Assembly: GCA_009746045.1 (NCBI GenBank)
Contig: RPFO01000102.1
Span: 2,530,534-2,594,533, forward strand
Direction of reading: 5' to 3'
Origin: Mesostigma viride
Lineage: Eukaryota; Streptophyta; Mesostigmatophyceae; Mesostigmatales; Mesostigmataceae
Length of the DNA stretch: 64,000 nucleotides
A program made the position numbers and the translations under genes. The notes beneath the pieces are model-generated. The model searched no databases, had not been told where the DNA came from, and saw nothing but the letters and a program-made list of their open reading frames with translations. Shown here piece by piece: positions 32,186 to 43,021 of the stretch (positions are counted from its first letter, which is position 1; each line of letters starts with the position of its first letter).

Positions 32186-35100
32186 CTAGGCGTCCCCCCT
32201 ATGGGGCAGGGTTGCCTGCTTGCCATAGGGGTTCATCAAGTGGTACAACAGCTGATATTGTTCAGCTGCCTGCTGAGGCACTTTAGTGAGTGCATCAGCA
32301 GCGTTGTGTTTGTCCTCCACGTGACGGGTGGACTCCCAGTAGGTGGACTCCTGTTTCAGGACCACCCAGTCAAGATCAGTGTGGACAGCATAGGGGTTAG
32401 CAAGGAAACTGAGGACTGACTGACTGTCAGTGAGCAAGTGTGCCACCACCCCAGCATTGCTGCCTGCTTGCATCTGCAACCAAACCAGCACATGATTCAA
32501 GTACCTGGCATGAAGCACTGCTGACACCACTGCCCTGCACTCAGCAGCATTGCTGCTGACAGCCTTGCGTCTATGCAACCGGCTGTACCATGAAATGAGA
32601 GACAAGGGTGCATCATCATTCTGCACAAAATACAAGCCTGACTCCCTTGCCTGCAACTTGGTAATCTGCCTGGACTCCATGGAACTATCCATCATAGCTT
32701 GGATGTGAATGGTTTTGTGGAGATCCAAGGAGTGCAAGATAAGGGGAGGGCCTTCCTGGAGAGTTTTGGTGATGGCTTTGTGACCTACTTGCATCAAGAC
32801 ATCATCATCAACTCTGCTAACCACAGCCAGGTGAGGTGCACACGTTGAGCACAACCACCCCAGCTTGCCTCTAATGGTAGGACAGGCTCCAGGTTTGATT
32901 TTTGTTTGCAAAACCTCCAAGCAGCTGTGCATGTAATCATTGGGAGAGTAAGTGCACACACCCACTGGTTTTGATGCTGCTGGAGTTGTAACATTGTGCC
33001 ACAAAATTTTATGGCAGTGGTGCCCAGCTCTACTTGCTTGCCAATCTCAAAATGCTGTGACACTTGTTGAATAAAATCATCCACAGCACGCCTTGGCCCA
33101 GCAATCAGCTGATCATCCCCATGCCACACAAAGGTGAGAATGCCATGAGGGTGTGGGACCACAAAGAAGCAAGGGTCTATGTCATCATATCTAGCCCCTA
33201 GCTTTTCAAACACAGCCTGAGCTGACATCCTGAAAATGCGAGGAGCTGATTGCAGCCCTTCAACACCTATGTTAGCTTTCAGGTACTGCTGAGGGATGTG
33301 TTTTGCCCAAACTCTGGGAGTGGAGACTACATACACCTGACCATGCCACACTTGTTGTGCTATCTCAGGTGAGCCTTTCAGGAAAGCCCTTTTAATGTCT
33401 GTAGCCTTACATACATAGTCATCCCCATCATTGAGATGACCCACAAAGACAGACAGCAAGATTTTTAGGGATGTTTGCTGAATGCCTGGCGTGTACAACT
33501 CTGCCTCTGTCAGATCAGTGGTGCCCTTGAACTCTGTCACACAAGGTCTAGCATGAAAATGACTGACCCATCTGCTGCTGGCTTATGTTTACACACAAAC
33601 TTCAGGCGCAAGTGCTTGCACCCTGCAGGCTTTTTGTCAATAGGTGTGACAGGTGGAGTATGAGAAGGACTAAGAGGATCTGGCACTACCCATTCTTCCC
33701 TGGCCTTGTTAAAGGCCTCCACCCATTTTAGGAATCCTATGTGTGTGCGACAGTCTTGCTCTATCTGTTCATAAGAAAGAGGAGACATTTTAGCCACATC
33801 ATGCTTGCCCAATCCAAATGAGTTGGGATGAAGTTTTTGGTTGTGAACCAAGTCTGCCACACAGGGTTCTTGCCCTGGGGCATACTTGGGTGTAGCAAAT
33901 TTTACAGAAGCAATGTTGGTGTTAAGAAGTTTTTCAAGAGAAATTTTGAAATGATTCAGATCAACACCACCCATGTCCTGGATGGATAGTCTATCACTGG
34001 AGATGAGGACACCAGGGTAACAGAGAAAAGGATCCCCCAACAAAGCATTCCCTTTATAACCTTCCAAGACCTGAAAAGGAGTGGGATACCGAGTATAGTC
34101 AACATGACCTGACCTAATACCTTGAGGGATGACTGCCCTGAGAAATCAGCCACATGGTGCCAGGGTGAAGGTTCCAAAGGCAATGGGGCACAGCCAGGGC
34201 ACTGATAATGCTGACCTGGGCTTGTGTGTCCACTGCAACCATAAATGGGCTATTGTCATTCTGCCCAACCTTCCCCACCTTAGCTGATCCTGCAGCAGTT
34301 TGAGCTTTGGCTCTATGAGCTGCTTGTAAAATGCGAACAGCGTCTGCTAGGCTGCGTTTGGAAGGTGCAGCTAGTGGCTGAGCTATGTTCACACTTGAAG
34401 AGGTGATAGGTTGCTGATCACCTGTTTTGCCAATGTGACCCTCTGCTGCAGGGGGCCAATCCTGCAGTGACTGCCTGCAATCATCAAGGGTGACCTGGGT
34501 GTCACAGTGGGTGTGGCTCTCACACTCACCAGTGGGTGTTCCAAACAACCACTCACTGGGCAACGCTGGGATGCCAGGCAACTGTACAGGGCTGTCGGCC
34601 AACAGCTCTTCCTCCTCTGCCACGTCTGACACAGTTGGAAAATACAATTTCATCCTGTGAGGTGAACACCTGTGAATCTTTCCCGTGTCATTGTGTTTAA
34701 CTAACACTGTCCTGCCAGTGGTGTTAAACTTTAGGATGGTGGCTGGCCCATGCCAGGTACCCACCTTGCCTAGTCCCGACTCCTTGTAGAATAGGACCTG
34801 ATCCCCTTCTCTGAAGGTGGGACGTGGATGCTTTGCATCCTTGACAGCTAACCTGCTAGCTGTCTGTGCTCGCTGTGCGTTGTATAGGGCTAGTACCTCA
34901 GGTGGATAAATGCCTGCATGCAATCCATCTGGTGTAATGACCACCCCTTGTGGGGTTTTCATGAGTGGCCTCCTGTTGAGGACTTGGCACAACCTGGTGG
35001 ACCACAGAGCTCTGTCAGCATATGACCCACTGTCAGCCAGCAGATTGCCATCTTCTTTGGCTACAAGGGTTTTAATGGACCTGATGGCCCTTTCAATAAT

Positions 35101-35622
35101 GCCTTGCCTCTCATGATCTTCTAGCCCAGCCAGATCAATAGCCTCACACCCTGGTTCATTGGCAAGACACGTGAACTGCTGATCCAGTAACAATGCCTCC
35201 ACAGGGTAGTACCTGGCCTGAGCAATCAAGAGAGCCCTGAGCAACTGTGTCTTGTCCATTCCAGGTAATGGTTCAATGGTTGTGTACCTTGACCATGCAT
35301 CTTTAAGTGCCAAGTAAGATTGTCCTTTGATATGAAAGACATCTCCTACCACCCTGCCCTTGCTCTTAGGTGGGGTAGCTACATGCCACTTAGGGGGTTT
35401 GGGTGCATTGAACTGACAATGCTGGCAGTGGGATCTGACCACCTGGCATGCACGTCTGAGTGCTGCCCCCCCTATTGCTGCTGCCACCACCTCTGCACTC
35501 ACTTCATGCCCATAAAGGAAATGCAACTGCAAAGCAAGCTCCTGAAAACTGATCTGAGCATCCTCTGGGGGACACTCTGCACACCTTGGGAACCATAGAT
35601 GTGAAGGTTGGTTTAGAGACAT
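32186..35622 (-). pseudogene. element C pol (IN-PR-RT-RNase H), frameshifted
   Basis: Very close to element B pol at protein level. Frame 35622-34114 carries the integrase (LHFLYGHEVSAE, SHCQHCQF, GDVFHIKGQ, LLLDQQF, GIIERAIRS) and the first protease motif VAVDTQAQVSIIS (about 34240-34205). A shift near 34130 leads into ADFSGQSS and a further one near 34070 leads to NALLGDPFL. RT starts LRLKFVCKHKP. After a shift near 33540 come TDIKRAFLKG and VWHGDDQLIAG (HGDD at 33123-33112). After another near 32960 RNase H follows (MMDSSMESRQ, NAAECRAVV, LTDSQS, ADALTKV). Stop at 32186. Four or more frame breaks make it inactive. Confidence 0.88.
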
Positions 35623-35924
35623 AATCTTCTGAAACCAGCTGTAGCACCTTTCCAGAACTGCTCACTGCTCTGACAGTGGGGCATGCAGATGAAAGAGGTG
35701 AAGCAGGCACACTCAAGCCAGCATGAGAGGGAGACTCACACTTCTTGCCGTAAGGAGGCCGCTTGCAGTCCTTGGGGTCACCGTGGGGCGGCCCGTGGCA
35801 CTTGTGGCACAGGACGTCCAAATGCCCCAGCTCGTCCACGTTCTTGCGGCAGGTGGGCCGCAGGTGGTACTTCATGCCACAGCGGGTGCACCGCTGAGAA
35901 GACTTGTCCTCCTTGTCCTGCTTC

Positions 35925-35998
<74 letters not shown>

Positions 35999-38650
35999 GC
36001 TGTTGTTGTTGTTGTTGTTGCTGGAGCTGCCCCCCTTGGAGGGAGACTGCCCCTTACCCTTGCCCTTGCCCCAGCCCCTGCCCTTGCCCTTGCCCTTGCC
36101 CTTGCCCTTGCCCTTAAACATTTGTCCCAGCAGGGACTTGACTTCTGCCATAGTGACAGGTCTCTTGCTCCTGTCTTCCCTCTCCCTATCCTCCTCCTCC
36201 CTCTCTTCCCCCCTGACCCTCTTTACAGAGGTGCCCATGGCCCCCTGGCTAAGGGGAGCCAAGGCCAGCTTGATATAATCCAATGCCTCCTTCATGTCCT
36301 CCCAGTACTTTGCCATTCCTGTTGCAAGCATAGCGTAGGTGTTTTTGTCAAGTTTGAGTTTCTCAAGGAAGGAACGCAGCAAGAACTTGTGATCTAGCTG
36401 CTGGACATCAGGACGTGCTTTGATGGCTAGCTCATATTTCTTTGTCTCAGCCACATAGTCCACTGATGTGACCCTGTATTCCTCTACCCACCTGAATGCC
36501 CCATATATGTCCACAGATGAGGGGGTGGAGAGGAGGTCAGTTAGCTCCTTCATGAAAGCCTCCCAAACTGCCCTAGCCTGCGTGTCCTGCCACTTGGGAT
36601 ACCTACGCTGGAAGACAAGAATGAGATTCTGAATCTGAGAGAGGACTGATGGTAAAATCCCCCTGCATGAGAGATCCAAACCAATTCTTGACATTCAGTT
36701 CCTCCCTAGCCAGCTGAAGAGAGAGAAGTGCATGATTCCCCTGCTCCCTAGTATACCCCTCAGGCAGCCCCCTGACATTAATCCTATCCACAGGACGGTT
36801 TTCATTGTAAGTGGGCAACCTAGAGGGGGATGCAGGGGGAGAGGGAGAAGATGGTGTTGCTGCTGCAGCATTCACAGGAGAGACATGCTGAGAGGGAAGT
36901 GCTACTTGAGTGAGCTGAGCAGGATGGGCAAACATGGGCTGTGTAGGAGGGTTAGACAACATAGGGGTGGGCTGGGTGGGGGTGTGAGTGTGTGTCACTT
37001 CCCGCCTCCTGCTGCGGGCCTCCTCCCAATCATGGAAGGTGGGAGAGAGGGACACTTCATCGTCAGTAGGGTTAGTAAGATCATGATGCAGCCAGGTAGG
37101 CAAGCCACCTACCCGCCCCTCAGGATGGCGTTGTGCAGGAGCTCCAGACGCACCAGACGCACCCTGCTGCCCTGCACCCTCCTCCCTGAGAGGAGAGCCT
37201 GCAGGGCAGGCAGCAGGTCGTCGCACACCCTGCGTGTGCCCTCTTGGAGGTTGGGCAAGCCCAGGATGTGCGTGATGATTGCACACACCAGGCTGCCCGC
37301 CTCCGCGACGTGCATCTGCTGGCTCCTGTCGGCCAGCCCACGGAAGGAGGCTGTGGCTGTCTGTATGGCACGCCACACGGCCTCATCACCCAGGGTGATG
37401 AAGTCCGACCTTCCAGGTCGCCCTCCAGCAGTGCTGGTTGCTGCCCAGCTGGTGGGACCCTGAGGCCCCTCCGGCCCTGCCAGGGACTTGTCCTTGTTGC
37501 GGCTAGAGGGGGCCTGCCCCCCAGAGCCGCTGGAGGTGCCCGTGACACCCTCCATGGGGGCTGCATCCCCCGCCAGCGCCGGAGGCGCCGGCGTCGCTGC
37601 CGGGGTCCCTGCGACCCCGGGCGCTTGTGTCGCCGCCGGGGTCCCTGCGACCCCGGTGGCCTCCTCAGCCACCTGGCCCCCCACGCTGGGCGGGGGAGCC
37701 TGCGGCTGAGGTTGGACCCTCTGACCTGCCAGAGGGTCCTGGGTGGCTTCACCACCCATGGGCGTGTTGGGGGCGTCTGCCGCCCCGCGCTCCGTCGCAG
37801 GCGGCATCGCAGCCGCCTCACGCCTATCCGGGCCCCAGCCAACTGGCGTGACTTGGGGCCACGGCCCCAACGGAGTCAGCGCGATCTCCGGTCTGGCGAC
37901 CACGCGCAGCGCCTCTCTCTGGCGCTGCCTGGACGCCCACTGATCAACAGTGCCGGGGTTGTGCCTCGGCCGATTGGCGAAACAGTACAGCCAAACCGCC
38001 ACCTGAACCAGGGAGAACTGCATCCTCAACGCCCCTCGATCAGCGTTTGCACCCGATGAACCTCTATCGCGTGTATCTCCTCATCTGGAAGCACTGAAAA
38101 CGTTGACGTAGATCCGGCCGTTCACCGAAATGAACGCGGGATGTCGTCCTCCCCAATGGGGAGAAAATGGGGTGGGCGCCCGAACGCGACCGGGGGCGGA
38201 ACATGTTCCCCATACCGGTCAATGTCCATGATGGCCATCTGTCGGCCCACGGAAAGGTTACCAGACGTCGCAGGCGTCTGTGACGAAATCTCGAGCGAAG
38301 GCCGACCTCGCAGGCTGCACCTCCCATCCTCCTCGAGGAATCACTCCGCTCACGACCCCCGTCACCTGCGACGGGGGAATTACGTGCCCGGGGGACCTGC
38401 CCCCCAGGTGCCATGGCGGACGAACCGCCAGTGGCAAACGGCCGACCGCTCGCCATCCCCCGGGCGCCGGGCCCCACCTGCGGGCCCCGACGCCTGGGTG
38501 GTCAGCGACCACCGTGCGGAAGGTGACGTTGGGCGTCACCCTCGCATCGTTGGTGGAGGGCGTGCCCTCCGGCGAAAGCGGGGTGAGGTGCGCCTGGCAG
38601 GCGCCTTCCCCTTGTTGTTGTTGCCGTTGTTGCCGTTGTTGGAAGCCATA
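35504..38650 (-). pseudogene. element C gag, multiple frames
   Basis: An ATG at 38650 (MASNNGNNGNNNKG) lies 43 nt inside the 5' LTR. After frame changes comes FSLVQVAVWLYCFANRP (38029 frame), a long Pro/Ala-rich region with repeats of GVAGTPAAT, then a capsid-like segment (AVWRAIQTATASFRGLADR, about 37390). The 36694-35504 frame has VEEYRVTSVDYVAETKKYE, a Lys-Gly run (about 36120-36060), a poly-Asn run of about 35 residues coded by AAC triplets (about 36025-35930), and two knuckles, CTRCGMKYHLRPTC and CHKCHGPPHGDPKDC. It matches element B gag module for module. Frame breaks lie near 38560, 38040, 37110-37370 and 36650. Confidence 0.75.
35928..36020 (+). repeat. GTT trinucleotide run (poly-Asn coding on minus strand)
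   Basis: About 30 consecutive GTT units with one CTG-like interruption near 36000. Read on the minus strand as AAC it encodes the poly-Asn tract of element C gag. Element A gag has a shorter Asn run in the same place after its zinc knuckle. Confidence 0.9.
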
Positions 38651-38693
38651 TCTTTTTTTTGCTTGTAAAAAAAATATCGAACTTTTCAGTCCA

Positions 38694-39160
38694 AGTTGGA
38701 TGGAGACTAGGGACGACGAACAACTGCTGAAGCTGAGAGCGAATGATGATTGTATTACAATAATACAATGAGAGAGCAATGAGAGAGCAATGGAAGCTGA
38801 GGCTCAGAATGGAACGTCTGGGCAAACTCGGGTGCTGCGGCACTCCCCAGTGCTACGCCTATATGCCTATGGCGGTGCTACCTGCAGCACCTCACCAGTG
38901 GACAACTGTACACTGCAATGCCATGCGACCACGTCACTAGCATCCACTACACTCGGCCCGTCCAGGACCGGATAACCCGGGTCTGGCGGGTCGAGCTAGA
39001 GTCTAGGCACAGTCTGGCACTAACCGCACATCAGTCCACATGACACCTCAGTACCGTACACCCTGCCGTACTGTACTGAGGTGTCCCGCTCAGCCGCGGT
39101 AGGCAATACGCGGCGCGCAGGCCGGAAATCCGTGTGTCAGCCTAAGCATCTCATCTAACT
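38694..39160 (-). repeat. element C 5' LTR
   Basis: This uninterrupted 467-bp copy shows what the split left LTR looked like before element A inserted. It contains the same 13-bp stem (39042-39054 with 39073-39085) and small direct repeats ATGAGAGAGCA near 38768-38790. Confidence 0.92.
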
Positions 39161-39165
39161 GAATG

Positions 39166-41084
39166 AAATCTCGCAATGGTCCGATCGCAGCTAGAACATA
39201 CCTTACTGATCAACATAAAATAGTAGTGCCTGACCCTCAGATGCAGTATTTAAAAAAAAATCATGGGCAACGGCTCGTCAAGGCCAGGCGATTTTGCACA
39301 AACATCAACATTGCTTGCTCGCGACTTCATCAGCTGGCGTTCATGTTGCCCACTTAAAATACCGGTGTGAGCTTGACCAGCACAAATGTTGTTGCTGTTG
39401 TTGTTGCCACGCAATGGGCAGCAGAGATTTGTAGACTGTTGTTGGACGTACTACAGTAACAGTAACTGTTGAGGACGGGCTACAGTTTCAACTTCAACCT
39501 GTGAGTAAATCGATGTTCCGTACCCAAGTAACAAAAGGCGTGGGGCGGTGCAGCTCTGACCCTACAACGAATGGGTCAGCACTGGGCAGCCGGCAAGTCC
39601 AGTCTGTCAAATGCGTAGACTAGACTGGTAGAGCGGGCCGGGTAACAAATGCGCTGCAGACTGCAGACCTGCAGTAGGTACGCAACACGATGTGAAGGTG
39701 CTGAGCCGCAAAACGTTGATGAAGTTCACGGCAGTCGAGCCAGCTGACTTTGTTTTGCGTGTTTTCTAATCCTGCATTATTCGATAGTGCGCTAGAGAAG
39801 CGAATCATGACAAAGAAGAAAGAGCCCCCGATTCCCCTGGGCTACAAATTCAAAGACCATTTCTCACGAGGCGGTGGCATTTTAACCTTGGCCGGCAGTG
39901 CAAGCGGTCGGCGGGCTTTGGGCACGGTCGTTACAGACCAGGCGCAGGCAGGCATCGAGTTAGAAGGGGACGTTAGAAGCGAGCGCATGTGAAATGGACG
40001 GACAGGAAGCTGCGCCGGCCCGGCGGTAAAACTGAGAACCAACATACAAAGAAAGCCAAGATGGCACTACCTAGCGGTGACGAAGAACCTGGTCCTCGTT
40101 TTTATAGAGGAACCCGGGTCTCCTGAGGTAGCTTTTCCAACTTCCAACAATGGCCTATGGGTGTAGGGTGCATGCAAACAGGCGGCATCATGTTTAATAA
40201 CTTACTTAGTCAGGCCGCGCCATGTATGGGTGAGCCAATGTGAGAGCTATACACTGCCTACCGGCAATGCGTACTATGTTTTGTAGCCTCCTATTGTTAC
40301 CATGTGCACATGCTTGTATGCATGCTAAGTTATCATCGTCGCGTGTCTTAGTAGGGCTGCTGGCTGCCGGCTGCGTATACCCCGGTATGAGAATCAGGGC
40401 ACAAGCAGCCCACTAGGGGCCTATGGCAAGGCTTCAGAGTTTAGGATAAATTATATAACTGTATAAGAAATCCTATTGGGATTTTGTTTAAAAAAAAAAA
40501 AAAAATCGCCACCATCCGGGGGGGCTCCGCCCCCCCGGACCCCCCCCCCGGCCTCGGCCGGGACCCTTACCGGAATTACCGGAAACCCCCCCCCCTTAGC
40601 AAAAACACTGCGCCAGGCGCAGCCACCAACGGGGACGAAGGGACAAAATAGGAAGGCACAAGCTATGCCAGCAATCCGGACCTTGTGTCGTAATTTACCA
40701 CGTTGCTCTACAGATTATTTACCATCGCTTAATCCTGGAGTGTAAATCTCCTGTGGGCTCGAGTGTGAATCCCTCGCCTACTGGGTGTAAGTCTTCCCGC
40801 ATTGAGTGTTTTAATCTGTGTGGTAACATTGTAATATACGAAACCGGTCTTCCGGGTTTGAGCTTATTCCGGTATTGTGTGACAAGTATAGTAGCCAAGA
40901 CAAGTATAGTAGCCACCATCGTGCGCTGTGACGCATAGGAAGTCAAAGGTCTTTCGCATTCATTCTCAATCACTAAGGCGCTATTTTAAATAGCCATACG
41001 TGTTAAACATAATTGGATTTTTAGCACATGCATAGGTATGGTTTCCAGAAAAGTGCCCTTTAGGGGTGTCCCGGCCCTCCCCTT
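39166..41084. other. intergenic, no gene recognised
   Basis: Right flank of element C. A short frame at 39750-39992 and others lack any family signature. An A16 run (about 40489-40504) is followed by a C/G-rich block with the stem CCGGGGGGG / CCCCCCCGG at 40518-40540. 41012-41063 is the second copy of the repeat at 9787-9843. Confidence 0.4.
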
Positions 41085-41511
41085 AATTAATTAATTAATT
41101 AAGGTGGCAGGAGGTGCCTGCCAGGGCTTGTGGTCAACGTGGATGACGGCCCCCCTCCAGTACAACTACCGGATTCCCCCCTGCGCTCTGCCGGAGCTGA
41201 AGGTAGGTCGGCCATAGCTCGCGTCGCCGCTGTTGCTGGGCCAGGGTCAAGTCGTCGTCCAGCGTGTAGCGAGTCAGCGAGAGCTTCTTGCGGCATTGAA
41301 GGAACGACAGCTTGTCCGCCAATGATGTACTTAAAGGTGAGGAGCACGGGTGCCGGGCAAGCCTTACCCCGCGCGCGGGGGATTCGGACAGCCGACATCC
41401 GCAGCTCACCAATGAGTTGCATGGGGGCAAGAATATGTCGCGCTTGAATGCCGTGAGAAGAGTCGTCGAGGTCTCGTCTGCCGGCTGGTCGAAGTGCTTG
41501 CTCCACCCCAT
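41085..41511 (-). pseudogene. LINE ORF1 C-terminal fragment with TTAA tail
   Basis: On the minus strand, frames give LSFLQCRKKLSLTRYTLDD then DLTLAQQQRRRELWPTYLQL, matching the ORF1 C-terminus at 7330-7480. An earlier part in another frame (GELRMSAVRIPRARGK) matches the RNA-binding portion. The coding end runs almost directly into a palindromic TTAATTAATTAATTAATTAA at 41083-41102. Frame breaks and 5' truncation make it a relic. Confidence 0.7.
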
Positions 41512-41574
41512 GATGGGCCTTTACTCGGGCTCTGATGATAGATCGTGGTGGTGCAGGTGCCCTTGCTGCACCTA

Positions 41575-41720
41575 GAGCAAGTGTCGTTTACATCCCCACC
41601 CTTGCAGGAAGTAGTGAGCCCAGAATGTATTAAAAGCCATATGCCCCTTCTCTGGGATATTTGCTACATAAGTACTCCCAACGGTCGAGTTATGTTCTCA
41701 ATTAATTAAATAATTAATTG
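41575..41720 (+). repeat. family 2 LINE 3'-end repeat
   Basis: This plus-oriented copy reads AAAAGCCATATGCCCCTTCTC, then TACTCCCAACGG, then a TTAATTAAATAATTAATTG tail. It is the reverse complement of the copies at 8363 and 55430. Confidence 0.65.
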
Positions 41721-43021
41721 ATGGTATACTGATTTAGACTTATATATACTATACAATATTTAGACTGCAGTATCAAGGAGACAACCAGTGCAGGCCAGAA
41801 ATCGGGATCTGCAGTATATTGGAGCCGAAATCAGTACACATGTACTGCAGTATAAGTATGCCACATAGTACATGTCATCACGGGGTTGACCAGCGGCCAT
41901 CCCCACGGCTCATGACTTATGACTAGTTGGCACTTGGCAGTTGGCTGATACTACTCCGAATTAAGGAGCGGTAACTATCAATAAGTTATAGGCCGACGAG
42001 ATGCCCGGCGGCCACGGGTACTAGCTTCAGTTGGGTAGAGAATTGAGGAATGTGGATCAGAAATGTGAATCAGAATGTGGCATCATGAGAACGTGAATCA
42101 GAATGAAATCAGGATGTGAATCAGGATGTGGATCAGAATGTGATGGGCGGGCATTGGGCTCAGAGTCGGTTTCAAATCCAGTGGGCGGGGCGGATGAATT
42201 AAATAGGGCCGGGTCATTTTGGTACCAAACTACTAGCCCGTGTACTGTTGCGTGTATAGACTGGCAGTCTATACTGAATATACCGCCAGGCTGGGCAGTA
42301 TTTCGACCCTGAAATACTGTATATGGCCATCCCTAGTGCCAGGGGGACAGGCCCGTCAGGCCGTGTATCACGATTCACGCGCGGATTCACGAACGCACCT
42401 GGATTTACGCGCCATCCGGCCAAGACAGGTGGACTGGTGGAAGAATAGATCACCAAGGCGCCGCGCCGGCTCCCCTTCAATCCCCAGCATCTGCTTTATT
42501 CTGGCTGCTGCACCCCACCCGCTGGGAGCCTGGGTGAAGTCTTCACAAACTCAGAAAGGCTCGTCAGAAAGCTGTGAGACGAGCCTTGGTGAAACAGGTT
42601 CTCCTGAATAACGGCCTTGGTCACTAGTTGGGTGCGCGCGCGGTGGTACTGTGGTAGATCTCCCACCAGCTCATTTCGACTTTCGTATCAAGTGCTCGTT
42701 TCGGGCGAGCCTTCAATTCGCATGTCATGGAAAGCATTTTATTTAAGAGCTCAGAGTCAACTTTACTTGAGCGTCATCGTCAAGTTGCCGTCACATCATA
42801 CCGCTTTCCTGTGGTCTACGGTTTTTCCAGCGCACCTCAGGGGAAGGGGAATTTTTTGTATGAAGGACGCGTGGAGGTTGAGGCATGCGAAATCCCACGA
42901 TGCAACTGCCTTCGTATATAGCGCCCTGTGCACATGACGCTTGCCGGTCATGAAGTGTTTCCCCTAGCAGTTTGGCCTCTCTTATTTTTCGGGAAGAAGG
43001 AATGCAACCAGAATAACGCTA
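41721..43021. other. upstream of the MBL gene; small repeats
   Basis: A degenerate minisatellite built from TGAATCAGAATG, TGAATCAGGATG and TGGATCAGAATG units lies at about 42050-42145. Dyads TATAGACTGGCAGTCTATA (42254-42272) and TATTTCGACCCTGAAATA (42299-42316) follow. The promoter of 43022 should lie at the right end, but no box is clear. Confidence 0.4.

Larger units (their letters stand above)
14330..39160 (-). mobile_element. LTR retrotransposon C (outermost, oldest), interrupted by A
   Basis: The right LTR is 38694-39160 (467 bp). The left LTR is split by element A into 14330-14391 and 30716-31124. Both LTRs begin AGTTGGATGGAG and end CATCTAACT. The 5-bp TSD GAATG lies at 14325-14329 and 39161-39165. 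Coding runs on the minus strand, so 38694-39160 is the 5' LTR. Internal order is leader, gag (38650-35504), pol (35622-32186), 3' region with tandem repeats, and polypurine tract beside 31125. Without A, the element is about 8.5 kb. The LTRs differ at several substitutions and small indels (for example CGGGTC/CCGGGTC and CACACC/CCTCACC), and gag and pol carry frameshifts, consistent with the oldest of the three. Confidence 0.93.

Noticed and set aside
35683-36397. Poly-Cys, poly-Val and poly-Leu plus-strand ORFs
   Set aside because: They are alternate readings of the GTT run and of the opposite-strand Lys-Gly codons of element C gag.
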